This document shows, one piece after another, positions 17,353-26,090 of a stretch of DNA of 64,000 bases. Below the pieces are notes generated by a model that had not been told where the DNA came from, ran no database searches, and worked only from the letters and a program-made list of their open reading frames with translations. This stretch comes from Agarilytica rhodophyticola (lineage in GTDB: Bacteria; Pseudomonadota; Gammaproteobacteria; Pseudomonadales; Cellvibrionaceae), in the NCBI RefSeq assembly GCF_002157225.2, contig NZ_CP020038.1, positions 2,696,501 to 2,760,500 of the forward strand, given 5' to 3'. Each line of letters starts with the position of its first letter. The stretch's first letter is position 1. Both the position numbers and the translations under genes were made by a program.

Positions 17353-17372
17353 GATATATTCATTGCTCCTCT

Positions 17373-17732
17373 ATGATTAAAAAAAATACAGGATTTACCA
17401 GGGTTTCAAAGGCCGCGTATTATTCATATAAAGGTGTTCGATCCGCCTTAGTATATGAAGCGGCATTCCGTCAGGAAATGTGTTTCGCTCTAGTCTTGAT
17501 ACCGGCAACTTTTTGGTTGCCAGTGTCTAAAATGGAACGTATCGCTTTAGTTGCTTCGGTTATTTTAGTACTCATCATTGAGCTGCTTAACTCCAGTATC
17601 GAAGCGGTTGTGGATCGTATCGGCTATGAGAAGCATGAGTTGGCAGGCCGCGCGAAAGATATGGGCTCGGCTGCCGTGCTTATTAGCCTGCTGTTATGGG
17701 GTTATGTTTGGGGAAGTATTTTATTTCTGTAA
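17373..17732 (+). CDS. dgkA: diacylglycerol kinase
   Basis: A 119-residue protein with three membrane helices and the DgkA signature IIELLNSSIEAVVDRIGYEKHELAGRAKDMGSA split over residues about 68-100: the catalytic Glu of ELLNSSIEAVVD and the KDMGSA segment are both visible. It phosphorylates diacylglycerol to phosphatidic acid at the inner membrane, recycling lipid left by osmoregulated glucan or lipopolysaccharide modification. Length agrees with E. coli DgkA (122). Its last 12 nt overlap the end of yceF on the other strand. Confidence 0.93.
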   Translation: MIKKNTGFTRVSKAAYYSYKGVRSALVYEAAFRQEMCFALVLIPATFWLPVSKMERIALVASVILVLIIELLNSSIEAVVDRIGYEKHELAGRAKDMGSAAVLISLLLWGYVWGSILFL

Positions 17733-18329
17733 TACATCAATCCCCATCTCTAGTAGCATCTGAGTTAAGGTGATAAGGGGTAGCCCCGTCAGGGCACTAG
17801 GATCATTGCTTGTTATACTTTTAAGCAATGTTATGCCTAGGCTTTCGTTCTTAAAGGCGCCAACACAGTCAAACGGCTTGTCATATTCTAAATAATACGT
17901 GATTTGATCGGCACTTAGATGACGAAATTGAACGTGTGTTTCGACCACTGTTTCCAGATGCTCTCCTGATTTGCTGTGAAGCAGACAGACCCCGGAAAAA
18001 AATGACAGTTGGCGACCGCTAAAACGTTGCAGCTGTTTGTGGGCAATGTCTTGTGTCATTGGTTTTTTCAGTAGTTCACCCTCAAAACTAGCGGTTTGGT
18101 CACCAGCGATAATGAGGTGAGGCTCATCAAGAACCGAGGCAACGGCTTGAGCTTTCAGTAGTGAAAGTCTGAGTGCAGTTTGTTTGGGTATTTCGTCCGA
18201 TAGTGGGCTTTCATTTATGTCAGGTGCTACGGTTTTTACATCCAGCCCCAATTGCTGCTTGAGTTGCTGTTTTCGGTAGGGTGAGCTGGATGCAAGTAGA
18301 ATCTTGGCGGCTAAAGTCTGTTGTGGCAT
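17721..18329 (-). CDS. yceF: Maf-like nucleotide pyrophosphatase, YceF type
   Basis: A 202-residue Maf/HAM1-fold protein with LASSSPYRKQQL (residues 12-23), the metal-site SPLSDE region, AGDQTASFEGELLKKP and DCVGAFKNESLG. Family members hydrolyse modified nucleoside triphosphates; the YceF branch prefers 7-methyl-GTP. It is convergent with dgkA (12-nt overlap) and divergent from yceD, the standard arrangement next to rpmF and plsX. Confidence 0.92.
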   Translation of the reverse strand: MPQQTLAAKILLASSSPYRKQQLKQQLGLDVKTVAPDINESPLSDEIPKQTALRLSLLKAQAVASVLDEPHLIIAGDQTASFEGELLKKPMTQDIAHKQLQRFSGRQLSFFSGVCLLHSKSGEHLETVVETHVQFRHLSADQITYYLEYDKPFDCVGAFKNESLGITLLKSITSNDPSALTGLPLITLTQMLLEMGIDVLQK

Positions 18330-18390
18330 GGAAAATATTCTATTGTTGTGTGAAATTAATTAAACTTAGGCAATAGAGTATCATTTTCCT

Positions 18391-18419
18391 TTGACAGCAG
18401 TAGTACAACTGCCTATCAT
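18391..18419 (+). promoter_or_regulatory. strong sigma-70 promoter for yceD-rpmF-plsX
   Basis: TTGACA (18391-18396), a 17-nt spacer and TATCAT (18414-18419), followed by GGCGCGC. The start of transcription expected at 18425-18427 would leave only two to four nucleotides before the yceD ATG at 18429, so the mRNA would be practically leaderless. Confidence 0.75.
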
Positions 18420-18428
18420 GGCGCGCTT

Positions 18429-18965
18429 ATGTCAGACGGCTCAGCATTGCAACAAATACCGCGTATCGTTAGTCCGCGGAAATTAGCTCATTCAGGCACC
18501 TCAATCGAGGGAGTGCTTAGTAGTAGTAATTTAGAAGCTCTGAATGAAGTGGCTCAGTGTGATGGTGAGATTAGCGTAAGTCTTCGGTTTTTTATTGGCG
18601 AAGAAGGTAAGCGACAAGTGGGTGGGAATATCTCTGCTAACTTGGCTTATCAATGCCAGCGCTGTCTTGAAACAATGCCGGCCAAACCTATAGAAGTGAG
18701 TTTGGCGATAGCAGTTGTTCGCAGTGAGGAAGAGGCAAAGCAATTGCCAAGAGCTTTGGATCCCTGGGTGGTTCTGGAAGAAGAAGCAGATGTATATGCG
18801 CTTATTGAAGAAGAGCTATTACTAGCATCGCCGGTGGTGTCTTATCACGATTACGAATGTGTAGACTCATCTCTAATGTCCAGTGGTGAGCCAGCAAAAG
18901 AAGATGTGCAAGAAGAAAAGCATAATCCTTTTAGCGTGCTTTCTTCTCTTAAGCAAAACAAGTGA
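18429..18965 (+). CDS. yceD: YceD, 23S rRNA accumulation protein (DUF177)
   Basis: A 178-residue protein with the DUF177 features: the paired cysteines of YQCQRCLETM (about residues 76-85), LPRALDPWVVLEEE, and an end LIEEELLLASPVVSYHD ... NPFSVLSSLKQNK. YceD is needed for normal 23S rRNA levels and is conserved with rpmF in bacteria and chloroplasts. The N-terminal alignment to E. coli YceD (region IVSPRKLAHSG) requires the ATG at 18429; no earlier start exists. No Shine-Dalgarno sequence fits between it and the promoter. rpmF follows after 77 nt. Confidence 0.92.
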   Translation: MSDGSALQQIPRIVSPRKLAHSGTSIEGVLSSSNLEALNEVAQCDGEISVSLRFFIGEEGKRQVGGNISANLAYQCQRCLETMPAKPIEVSLAIAVVRSEEEAKQLPRALDPWVVLEEEADVYALIEEELLLASPVVSYHDYECVDSSLMSSGEPAKEDVQEEKHNPFSVLSSLKQNK

Positions 18966-19042
18966 TATTTAAGGTTTTATAAGGTCAGCGAGACTGGCGT
19001 GAGCCAGGCTGTTGGTTTTCGTTATCGTTAGGAGTCAATATT

Positions 19043-19228
19043 ATGGCAGTTCAAAAAAGTAAGAAAACTCGGTCAAGACGTGGCATGCGTCGTTCGCATG
19101 ATGCTTTGAGCAAAAGCACTCTTTCGATCGATCCTACTTCAGGTGAAAAACACTTGCGTCACCACGTTACTGCGGATGGTTTTTATCGTGGTCGTAAGGT
19201 GATCAATGTCGCCAGCGATGACGAGTAA
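19043..19228 (+). CDS. rpmF: 50S ribosomal protein L32
   Basis: A 61-residue basic protein, [19 protein letters not shown] at the start and [14 protein letters not shown] near the end, which is L32 without the zinc-binding cysteines of some other bacterial forms. AGGAG lies 7-8 nt before ATG. It is part of the large ribosomal subunit near the peptidyl-transferase centre exit side. plsX starts 2 nt after its stop, as in other gammaproteobacteria where rpmF and plsX are coupled. Confidence 0.97.
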   Translation: MAVQKSKKTRSRRGMRRSHDALSKSTLSIDPTSGEKHLRHHVTADGFYRGRKVINVASDDE

Positions 19229-19230
19229 GA

Positions 19231-20238
19231 TTGTCGCTGAGTCAAAACATATCTGTTGATGTCATGGGCGGGGATTTTGGTCCCCGCCTTTGCGTTCCTG
19301 CGACTTTAAAATTCTTGCAGTACTTCCCTCAGTATACGGTTTCCATGGTCGGTTATCGATCTCAGATACTTCCCCTTATCGAGCATTCATCGTTTAAGCC
19401 CCGCATATCTATTGTCGATGCTCAGCAAACGGTTGATATGGCGGAAAGACCTGGCTCTGCATATCGGCATAAGCGTCAATCTTCTATGTGGAAAGCTTTG
19501 GAACTACTGACAGAAGGGCAGGCAGATGCCTGTATTAGTGCAGGTAACACCGGCGCTCTTATGGCCATGAGTCGTCATCTCGTTGGCACCATTGAGGGGA
19601 TGAGTCGACCTGCTATATGCAAACCTATGCCCACAGCCTCCGGTGACTGCTACTTGTTGGATATGGGGGCGAATTTGAATTGTTCTCCAGAGCAACTACT
19701 ACAGTTCGCTATTATGGGGTCTGCTTTGGCAAAGGTGAATGGTTGTCTATCACCTAAGGTTGCCTTGATGAATATCGGTGCGGAAACTACAAAAGGTAAT
19801 AATGATATTCGACAAACCTACAATCTTATGAAAGAGCATTCGGGTATTGACTTTCAGGGTTTTATCGAAGGTAATCAACTTTACAGTGGTGCTGTGGATG
19901 TCATTGTTTGTGATGGTTTTGTAGGTAATGTTGCGCTTAAAGTAAGTGAAGGGGCTGCCTCATTCATCCTTAATAGTTTGAAGCAGGAGTTTACTTCGAG
20001 TATTTTTCGTAAAGCCTTGGGGCTTATTAACCACTATGTTTTAAAGCGTTGGCGAGAAAGGTTTGATCCATCAAAATACAATGGGGCTGCACTGCTCGGG
20101 CTCAAGAAAATCGTGGTCAAAAGTCATGGTGGAGCCACAACCCAAGGTTTTTATCAGGCGTTGGTAACGGCAACTCAGCAGGTAAATGCTCATATTCCTG
20201 CTCAGCTTGAGAAGTGCTTGAGCCTAAATACAGCATAA
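19231..20238 (+). CDS. plsX: phosphate acyltransferase
   Basis: A 335-residue PlsX with VDVMGGDFGP at residues 9-18, ISAGNTGALMAMSRH, RPAICKPMPT, LLDMGANLNCSPEQL and VCDGFVGNVALKVSEG. It transfers the acyl chain from acyl-ACP to phosphate, giving acyl-phosphate for PlsY in phospholipid synthesis. The TTG start is 2 nt after the rpmF stop; the next start in frame would remove the MGGD motif. fabH, which commonly follows plsX, is absent; the next gene is fabD after 149 nt. Confidence 0.96.
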   Translation: MSLSQNISVDVMGGDFGPRLCVPATLKFLQYFPQYTVSMVGYRSQILPLIEHSSFKPRISIVDAQQTVDMAERPGSAYRHKRQSSMWKALELLTEGQADACISAGNTGALMAMSRHLVGTIEGMSRPAICKPMPTASGDCYLLDMGANLNCSPEQLLQFAIMGSALAKVNGCLSPKVALMNIGAETTKGNNDIRQTYNLMKEHSGIDFQGFIEGNQLYSGAVDVIVCDGFVGNVALKVSEGAASFILNSLKQEFTSSIFRKALGLINHYVLKRWRERFDPSKYNGAALLGLKKIVVKSHGGATTQGFYQALVTATQQVNAHIPAQLEKCLSLNTA

Positions 20239-20325
20239 ACAGAATACTGAAGAAAATATTTAAAATAAAAAAATTAATAATCTCTTAAGTCAAGAGTTTC
20301 AGAGTTAACTTCGGAATCGATTAAC

Positions 20326-20365
20326 CAGAATTAAATTAGTCAGAATTAAATTAGTCAGAATTAAA
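20326..20365 (+). repeat. 15-bp tandem repeat in the fabD leader
   Basis: Two perfect copies of CAGAATTAAATTAGT (20326-20340, 20341-20355) and a 10-nt third partial copy (20356-20365). The array ends 22 nt before the fabD ATG, so the copies lie in the plsX-fabD leader or promoter. Confidence 0.85.
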
Positions 20366-20387
20366 GAGTTACGTGAAGGGTTACATT

Positions 20388-21329
20388 ATGGATATTAAAG
20401 AAAATCTCGCTATTGTATTTCCCGGCCAAGGGTCGCAAAAGGTAGGTATGTTGGCCGACTATGCACAAAGTGATATTTTAACTACTACCTTTGCCGATGC
20501 TTCTGATGCATTGGGCTATGACATGTGGGAAATGGTGGTTAATGGCCCTCAAGAAAAACTGACTTTAACTGAAATAACTCAGCCAGTATTGCTCACGTGC
20601 AGCACGGTGCTGTGGCGTATTTGGCAAGAACGTAATGGTAGGCAGCCCGCATATTTAGCCGGTCATAGTTTGGGGGAGTGGTCAGCTTTAGTGGCTGCTG
20701 AGGTAATTGCATTTAGCGATGCTGTTAAACTTGTTCGTGCCCGTGGCAAATATATGCAAGAGGCAGTTCCCGCTGGCGAAGGCGCAATGGCTGCGATTAT
20801 TGGGTTGGAAGATGAAATTGTTGAAGCTGCTTGTGAAGAGGCTTCTGCTCAGGGCGTCGTGTCTGCTGTTAACTATAATTCTCCCGGGCAGCTCGTGATT
20901 GCAGGTGAAGCCAGCGCTGTTAATAGCGCGGTAACATTATGCAGTGATAGAGGAGCAAGGAAAGCTATGTTGTTGCCTGTTAGTGCCCCTTTTCATACCT
21001 CCTTGATGAAGCCTGCGGCCGATCGCCTTGCCAAAGATATAGAGAATACTCAGTTTAGTGCACCAAAAGTTCCCGTTGTTCACAATGTCAATGGTGAGAT
21101 CCAGAATGATGCACAGAAAATAAAAGATATCATGGTCGAACAGATATACAGCCCCGTGCGCTGGGTATCTTGTGTTGAATATCTCGCTAAAAGTGGGGTA
21201 GAGGCTGTTGTTGAATGTGGTCCGGGCAAGGTGTTATGCGGCCTCAACAGACGTATTGACAAAAGTCTTAAGTCATTCGCTACAGAAACTAACGATGCGT
21301 TGCAGTCGGCTATAGAAGCAGCGCAATAG
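20388..21329 (+). CDS. fabD: malonyl-CoA:ACP transacylase
   Basis: A 313-residue FabD: VFPGQGSQKVGML at the N-terminus, the nucleophile in AGHSLGEWSALVAA, and the catalytic His in SAPFHTSLMKPAA. It loads malonyl groups from CoA to ACP for fatty-acid elongation. I chose ATG at 20388 (MDIKENLAIVFP) because AAGGG lies 8 nt upstream; a GTG at 20373 in the same frame overlaps that ribosome-binding site and is unlikely. fabG follows after 31 nt. Confidence 0.95.
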   Translation: MDIKENLAIVFPGQGSQKVGMLADYAQSDILTTTFADASDALGYDMWEMVVNGPQEKLTLTEITQPVLLTCSTVLWRIWQERNGRQPAYLAGHSLGEWSALVAAEVIAFSDAVKLVRARGKYMQEAVPAGEGAMAAIIGLEDEIVEAACEEASAQGVVSAVNYNSPGQLVIAGEASAVNSAVTLCSDRGARKAMLLPVSAPFHTSLMKPAADRLAKDIENTQFSAPKVPVVHNVNGEIQNDAQKIKDIMVEQIYSPVRWVSCVEYLAKSGVEAVVECGPGKVLCGLNRRIDKSLKSFATETNDALQSAIEAAQ

Positions 21330-21360
21330 TCATAGTAAAAATAATGTAATAAGGGGTCTT

Positions 21361-22104
21361 ATGTCACTTGAAAATAAAGTAGCGCTTGTTACCGGAGCAA
21401 GTAGAGGAATCGGCGCGTCCATAGCTCAGCACCTCGGATCATCGGGAGCCATTGTTATTGGTACTGCCACGTCATCGAATGGGGCGGAAAAGATCTCGGC
21501 AACACTGAAAGAAAGCGGTATTAGCGGTGAAGGGATGGTACTAGACGTAACAGATGCAGATTCTGTTGCGGCGATGATGAAGTCAATACAAGAAAAGTAT
21601 GGTGCTCCTCAGGTGTTGGTAAATAATGCGGGAATCACCAAAGATAACCTGCTAGCGCGTATGAGCGACGACGAGTGGTTTGATGTAATTAACACAAATT
21701 TAAGTGCCGTCTATCGATTAAGTAAGGCATGCTTACGAGGCATGATGAAGGCAAAGTGGGGAAGGATTATCAATATATCCTCGGTAGTTGGGCAAATGGG
21801 TAATGCTGGGCAAACTAACTATGCCTCCACCAAGGCTGGGGTGACCGGGTTTACCCGTTCCCTGGCTAAAGAAGTCGGCTCTCGCAACGTGACAGTGAAT
21901 GCTGTGGCCCCCGGTTTTATTGCCACTGATATGACAGATGCATTGTCAGACGATCAAAAAACACATATGTTAAGCGCTATTCCTATGAAGCGTTTAGGCG
22001 AACCAGAAGAGATTGCAAAAGTAGTGAAATTTCTCAGTTGTGATGAAGCGAGCTACATTACTGGTGAAACTATCCATGTGAATGGCGGAATGTATATGTG
22101 TTAA
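21361..22104 (+). CDS. fabG: 3-oxoacyl-ACP reductase
   Basis: A 247-residue short-chain dehydrogenase: cofactor motif VTGASRGIGASIA, VNNAGITKDNLL, catalytic Ser of NISSVVG, YxxxK as YASTKAG, and VAPGFIATDMT. It reduces 3-oxoacyl-ACP with NADPH in each elongation cycle. The AAGGGG before ATG is a good ribosome-binding site. Position between fabD and acpP is conserved. Confidence 0.96.
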   Translation: MSLENKVALVTGASRGIGASIAQHLGSSGAIVIGTATSSNGAEKISATLKESGISGEGMVLDVTDADSVAAMMKSIQEKYGAPQVLVNNAGITKDNLLARMSDDEWFDVINTNLSAVYRLSKACLRGMMKAKWGRIINISSVVGQMGNAGQTNYASTKAGVTGFTRSLAKEVGSRNVTVNAVAPGFIATDMTDALSDDQKTHMLSAIPMKRLGEPEEIAKVVKFLSCDEASYITGETIHVNGGMYMC

Positions 22105-22160
22105 CTTATTGATTCTTAAAAAGAATTTTTTATTATTACAAACTTTTTTAGAATGAGACG

Positions 22161-22188
22161 TTACAACAGCAAGAAATAGAGTTAAAAT
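22161..22188 (+). promoter_or_regulatory. sigma-70-like promoter for acpP
   Basis: TTACAA (22161-22166), 16-nt spacer, TAAAAT (22183-22188), followed by GCGCGCACG. It would give acpP a separate transcript with a leader of about 105 nt. Confidence 0.6.
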
Positions 22189-22301
22189 GCGCGCACGTGC
22201 AAGTCGGAGCAACGTTCGGTGTGGCTTTCCGTGTGGACTTGACTTGATCTACTGATTGTACGGCTTGACATCAGATTATTATTTAGGAGTTAAGAACGAT
22301 T

Positions 22302-22538
22302 ATGAGCAGCATTGAAGAACGTGTTAAGAAGATTGTCGCTGAGCAGCTAGGCGTTAAAGAAGAAGAAGTAAAAAATGAGGCCTCTTTTGTTGAAGACCTA
22401 GGAGCAGACTCTTTGGATACCGTTGAATTGGTTATGGCTCTAGAAGAAGAGTTCGAGACAGAAATTCCGGATGAAGAAGCCGAAAAGATTACAACTGTTC
22501 AGTTAGCTATCGATTACATCAACACGAATTTAGCATAA
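22302..22538 (+). CDS. acpP: acyl carrier protein
   Basis: A 78-residue acidic protein with the phosphopantetheine attachment site [19 protein letters not shown] (Ser at about residue 37). It carries the growing acyl chain in fatty-acid synthesis. TAGGAGTTAAG precedes the ATG. A clear terminator follows it and a promoter-like site precedes it, so it can be made independently and at a high level relative to fabG and fabF. Confidence 0.98.
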   Translation: MSSIEERVKKIVAEQLGVKEEEVKNEASFVEDLGADSLDTVELVMALEEEFETEIPDEEAEKITTVQLAIDYINTNLA

Positions 22539-22869
22539 TTTGCTCTAATTTCACTGTTGAAGTCTTTTTTAAAAGCCGTATCTATGTTGCATAGTGCGGC
22601 TTTTATTTTTATTTGTATTTCCTTACTTTATCGTCATAATCAGTTGCTGCTTTGATATTTTGCTGCTGCGCGTTCCTATTGCAGTGGAATTTAATAGGAG
22701 TGAAGCTTGGGTTATTGAGCGAACCATTGAAAAGCCGGTGTTGTCTCATATTTCACTGTATAACGTCTTTTTTATTACAGTAAACTCAAGGCGATGGGTG
22801 TAATATCTGTCATTTGGTGTCACTTGAATACTATATTATGAAGAAAAGTAAGTTTGTTGGGAGGCCTTT
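22539..22869. other. acpP-fabF intergenic region
   Basis: 331 bp with an intrinsic terminator in the first part and no recognisable gene in the rest. A 69-codon open frame at 22594-22803 has no ribosome-binding site and overlaps the terminator arm, so it is not annotated. fabF must either be read through or have its own promoter here; none stands out. Confidence 0.5.
22571..22611 (+). terminator. intrinsic terminator after acpP
   Basis: AAAAGCCG (22571-22578) pairs with CGGCTTTT (22597-22604); an inner stem CTATG/CATAG closes the loop. It is followed by a T-rich run to 22611. Confidence 0.85.
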
Positions 22870-24105
22870 GTGAGTCGCAAAAGAGTGGTTGTTACCGGAC
22901 TTGGAATTGTAAGTTCTGTTGGGCATAACGTGCAGCAGAGCTGGGATAGTATTGTTAATGGCAGGAGTGGTGTAGCTAAGATAAGCTCCTTCGACGCGTC
23001 CGCATTTGGTACTCAAATAAGTGCTTCAGTGAAAGATTTTGACGTTTCACCTTATTTAGAAGCAAAAGAAGCTAGGAAGATGGATGTCTTCATGCAGTAT
23101 GGCATGGCGGCAGGCATTCAAGCCGTCGAAGACTCTGGCCTTGAAGTTGATGAAGAAAATGCAGCCCGCATGGGATGTATTATTGGGTCTGGAATTGGTG
23201 GTTTGGAGTCCATTGAAGAAACTACTTTGACTATTAACGAGAAGGGGCCCAGGAGGGTGTCTCCTTTTTTTGTGCCAGGCTCAATTATCAATATGATTGC
23301 TGGCAACCTCTCCATTCGCTATGGTTTTAAAGGTATCAATCTTGCGATTGCGACTGCGTGCAGCACCGGTACACATTGTATTGGCCTTGCTGCAAGAGAA
23401 ATTATCCACGGTGCTGCCGATGTCATGGTGGCCGGTGGCGCTGAGATGGCCACAAGCCCGGTAGGTATAGGCGGCTTTGGTGCTGCCAGAGCGCTATCAA
23501 AAAATAACGATAACCCGCTTGGTGCCAGCCGTCCATGGGATAAAAGTCGTGATGGTTTTGTTCTTGGTGATGGTGCAGGCGTGCTAGTTTTAGAGAGCTT
23601 AGAGCATGCTCAGAAAAGAGGCGCTAAAATTTATGCCGAGCTAGCAGGTTTTGGCGCGAGTGGGGATGCACACCACATTACTATGCCTTCAGGCGCAGGC
23701 GCAGAGCTTTCGATGCAAAATGCTCTAAATGATGCGCAAATTTCACCTTCTGATGTGGAATACATCAATGCACATGGCACATCGACCCCGGCGGGAGATA
23801 TTGCCGAAAGCAATGCTATCAAGGGTGTCTTTGGTGACCATGCTTATAAGATGGCAGTAAGCTCAACCAAATCTATGATTGGTCATCTTCTCGGTGCCGC
23901 AGGTGCGGTAGAAGCTATTTTTTCGGTATTATCTATAAGCGACCAAGTTGCGCCTCCCACCATTAACCTCGATGATCCTGATGAAGGCTGTGATTTAAAT
24001 TTCGTTCCGCACACGGCTCAGCAGATGCCGATTAGTGTAGCCATGAGCAATTCCTTTGGCTTTGGTGGTACTAACGGAACACTTGTATTTAAAAAGTTCA
24101 ATTAG
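22870..24105 (+). CDS. fabF: 3-oxoacyl-ACP synthase II
   Basis: A 411-residue thiolase-fold condensing enzyme. The catalytic triad is seen as Cys in [15 protein letters not shown] (about residue 163), His in [11 protein letters not shown] and His in [15 protein letters not shown]. It elongates acyl-ACP with malonyl-ACP and governs long-chain and cis-vaccenate synthesis. GTG start with GGGAGG 9 nt upstream. pabC follows after 24 nt. Confidence 0.97.
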   Translation: MSRKRVVVTGLGIVSSVGHNVQQSWDSIVNGRSGVAKISSFDASAFGTQISASVKDFDVSPYLEAKEARKMDVFMQYGMAAGIQAVEDSGLEVDEENAARMGCIIGSGIGGLESIEETTLTINEKGPRRVSPFFVPGSIINMIAGNLSIRYGFKGINLAIATACSTGTHCIGLAAREIIHGAADVMVAGGAEMATSPVGIGGFGAARALSKNNDNPLGASRPWDKSRDGFVLGDGAGVLVLESLEHAQKRGAKIYAELAGFGASGDAHHITMPSGAGAELSMQNALNDAQISPSDVEYINAHGTSTPAGDIAESNAIKGVFGDHAYKMAVSSTKSMIGHLLGAAGAVEAIFSVLSISDQVAPPTINLDDPDEGCDLNFVPHTAQQMPISVAMSNSFGFGGTNGTLVFKKFN

Positions 24106-24129
24106 CAATAAGGGCCGTCGAGAGCTATT

Positions 24130-25026
24130 GTGAATGGCGATAAGAGGGGGATAACTGAGTTAAACAAAACAACTAGTTTACCTCCCCTGTATTTTGTAAA
24201 CGGACAAGCCAAAGCCACTGTCAGTTTAGATGATCGCGGTTTTGCTTATGGTGATGGTCTTTTTGAGTCAATGCTGCTTGAAGGCTCTCGCATTGCTTTA
24301 CTGGAATTTCACTTAGCGCGTTTAAAAAAAGGCTGTGAACTGTTAAAGATAGGCTTCTTAAGAGAGCTTATTATAGAGCAGGTCGAGCTGGCACTTAGAT
24401 ATGCCGTCCGAGAAGATGTCGATTACGCTAAAGTTAAATTGACAGTGACTCGTGGTGTAGGAGGGCGCGCCACTTACCCGCCTGAGAATGCGACACCCAA
24501 TATATTCATACACATCTTACCAATAAGCCGAACTGCTAATAGTGATGATCAAGATGATGGAAGAGTTAAGCTAAGTATTGCCCCAGAGCCATTAGTCTGT
24601 CCTCCTCAATTAGCTGGTTTAAAGCATCTTAATCGGCTGCCTTATATCCTTGGCTGCCTTGAGTTATCGCCAACAGACCAGCAAGAAGTACTTTTTTTAG
24701 ATGCAAACCAGAATATCATTGAAACCATGCATCACAATATTTTCTTTGTCAAAAATGACGTCCTTTACACACCAAAATTAGCAAGTTGTGGGGTTGAGGG
24801 TGTGATGAAGAGAGTGGTATGTGAGCACTTAATTGATAAACTTGATGTATCTGTTGAAGAGAAAAATATTCCCATTACTGATGTAAATATTTTTGATGAG
24901 GTCTTTATTTCTAACGCAGTAAAAGGTCTTACACCAGTAGACGCTATCGCGCAGCATCAATTTAATTGTCATGTTTTATGCAAAAAGTTATCAATAGTAT
25001 TTGAAAAGATCAAATCTGACTTATGA
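24130..25026 (+). CDS. pabC: aminodeoxychorismate lyase
   Basis: A 298-residue fold-type IV PLP enzyme. DDRGFAYGDGLFESML near the N-terminus and the PLP lysine in AGLKHLNRLPYIL (E. coli PabC Lys159) are diagnostic. It splits 4-amino-4-deoxychorismate to p-aminobenzoate and pyruvate for folate. Its partner PabB is also in this window, at 44.7-46.0 kb. GTG start; the first ~20 residues before LPPLYFVNG are not conserved. Its stop overlaps the ATG of mltG (ATGA), as in other gammaproteobacteria. Confidence 0.93.
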   Translation: MNGDKRGITELNKTTSLPPLYFVNGQAKATVSLDDRGFAYGDGLFESMLLEGSRIALLEFHLARLKKGCELLKIGFLRELIIEQVELALRYAVREDVDYAKVKLTVTRGVGGRATYPPENATPNIFIHILPISRTANSDDQDDGRVKLSIAPEPLVCPPQLAGLKHLNRLPYILGCLELSPTDQQEVLFLDANQNIIETMHHNIFFVKNDVLYTPKLASCGVEGVMKRVVCEHLIDKLDVSVEEKNIPITDVNIFDEVFISNAVKGLTPVDAIAQHQFNCHVLCKKLSIVFEKIKSDL

Positions 25027-26084
25027 ACAATAAAGCTTTGAAAGTGCTAACGGCGATGTGTTTGTGGCTGCTTCTTGTTACCGCAGCCTTATGTGCCTAT
25101 GGTTGGCAGTGGTTGCACGAGAAGAGAGTCATGTTTGTTAATGATTCTAGTTACCAAGTTAATAGTGGGGCATCCTTACATTTTGTTGCTCGCGATATGA
25201 GAGCTAAAGGTATTATCCATTGGCCTGAGATTTGGCTTTTATATGCAAAATTTACTAATCAAAGCAATATAAAAGCAGGTGAGTATATTTTTGAAAGAAT
25301 TGAATCCCCGGTCTCTATTCTTAAAAAAATTAATGATGGCAAAGTTACTCAATACTCGATTACTTTTATCGAGGGAACGCGTTTTAAAGATTTTTTAGCG
25401 AAACTACATTCCCATGAAAAAATACGTAACACTTTAAATAAAGACAATATCATCGAACAATTGAATGCGGCAGGGATAGATATCGATCATGTGGAAGGGT
25501 GGTTTTATCCCGATACTTTTCAGTTTAGTGCCGGTGATACGGATATTTCCTTACTGTTACGCGCTCATAAAAAAATGAAGCACGTTTTGTTACAAGAATG
25601 GCAAAAAAAGGATAAGGATTTACCTTATAAAAGTGCGTATGAAGCATTAATCATGGCCTCCATTGTTGAGAAAGAAACTGGAGCCAAACACGAGCGAGCG
25701 CAAATTGCCGGCGTTTTCACCCGGCGTTTAGAAAAACGTATGCGTCTGCAAACTGATCCTACAGTTATTTACGGTATGGGGGATCGTTATGATGGTAATA
25801 TTCGGCGTCGTGATCTGCGAGCTCGCACTCCTTACAATACTTATGTGATAAAAGGTTTGCCACCAACACCTATTGCTATGCCGGGACGTGCTGCGATTGT
25901 GGCAAGTTTGCATCCCGAGCCAGGAGAGACACTTTATTTTGTTGCTAAGGGCGATGGTTCTCATCACTTTTCAAAAAGCCTCGATGAACATAATCGCGCG
26001 GTTGCTAAGTATCAAAAAAAGCGACGTAAGAATTATCGATCAGCACCTGCGGTGAGCCAGGATAAACAGGAAGATAGAAGGTAA
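25023..26084 (+). CDS. mltG: endolytic murein transglycosylase
   Basis: A 353-residue protein with one N-terminal membrane anchor (about residues 8-30) and a periplasmic YceG domain. The catalytic Glu is in MASIVEKETG, and LQTDPTVIYGMGDRY and PYNTYVIKGLPPTPIAMPG are family hallmarks. MltG cleaves nascent glycan strands in the periplasm and probably sets glycan length. The C-terminus is basic and variable. It overlaps pabC by 4 nt and precedes tmk by 6 nt. Confidence 0.95.
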   Translation: MNNKALKVLTAMCLWLLLVTAALCAYGWQWLHEKRVMFVNDSSYQVNSGASLHFVARDMRAKGIIHWPEIWLLYAKFTNQSNIKAGEYIFERIESPVSILKKINDGKVTQYSITFIEGTRFKDFLAKLHSHEKIRNTLNKDNIIEQLNAAGIDIDHVEGWFYPDTFQFSAGDTDISLLLRAHKKMKHVLLQEWQKKDKDLPYKSAYEALIMASIVEKETGAKHERAQIAGVFTRRLEKRMRLQTDPTVIYGMGDRYDGNIRRRDLRARTPYNTYVIKGLPPTPIAMPGRAAIVASLHPEPGETLYFVAKGDGSHHFSKSLDEHNRAVAKYQKKRRKNYRSAPAVSQDKQEDRR

Positions 26085-26090
26085 ATTATC

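Noticed and set aside
22594-22803. 69-codon hydrophobic frame after acpP
   Set aside because: Begins in the terminator arm, has no ribosome-binding site and no recognisable similarity.
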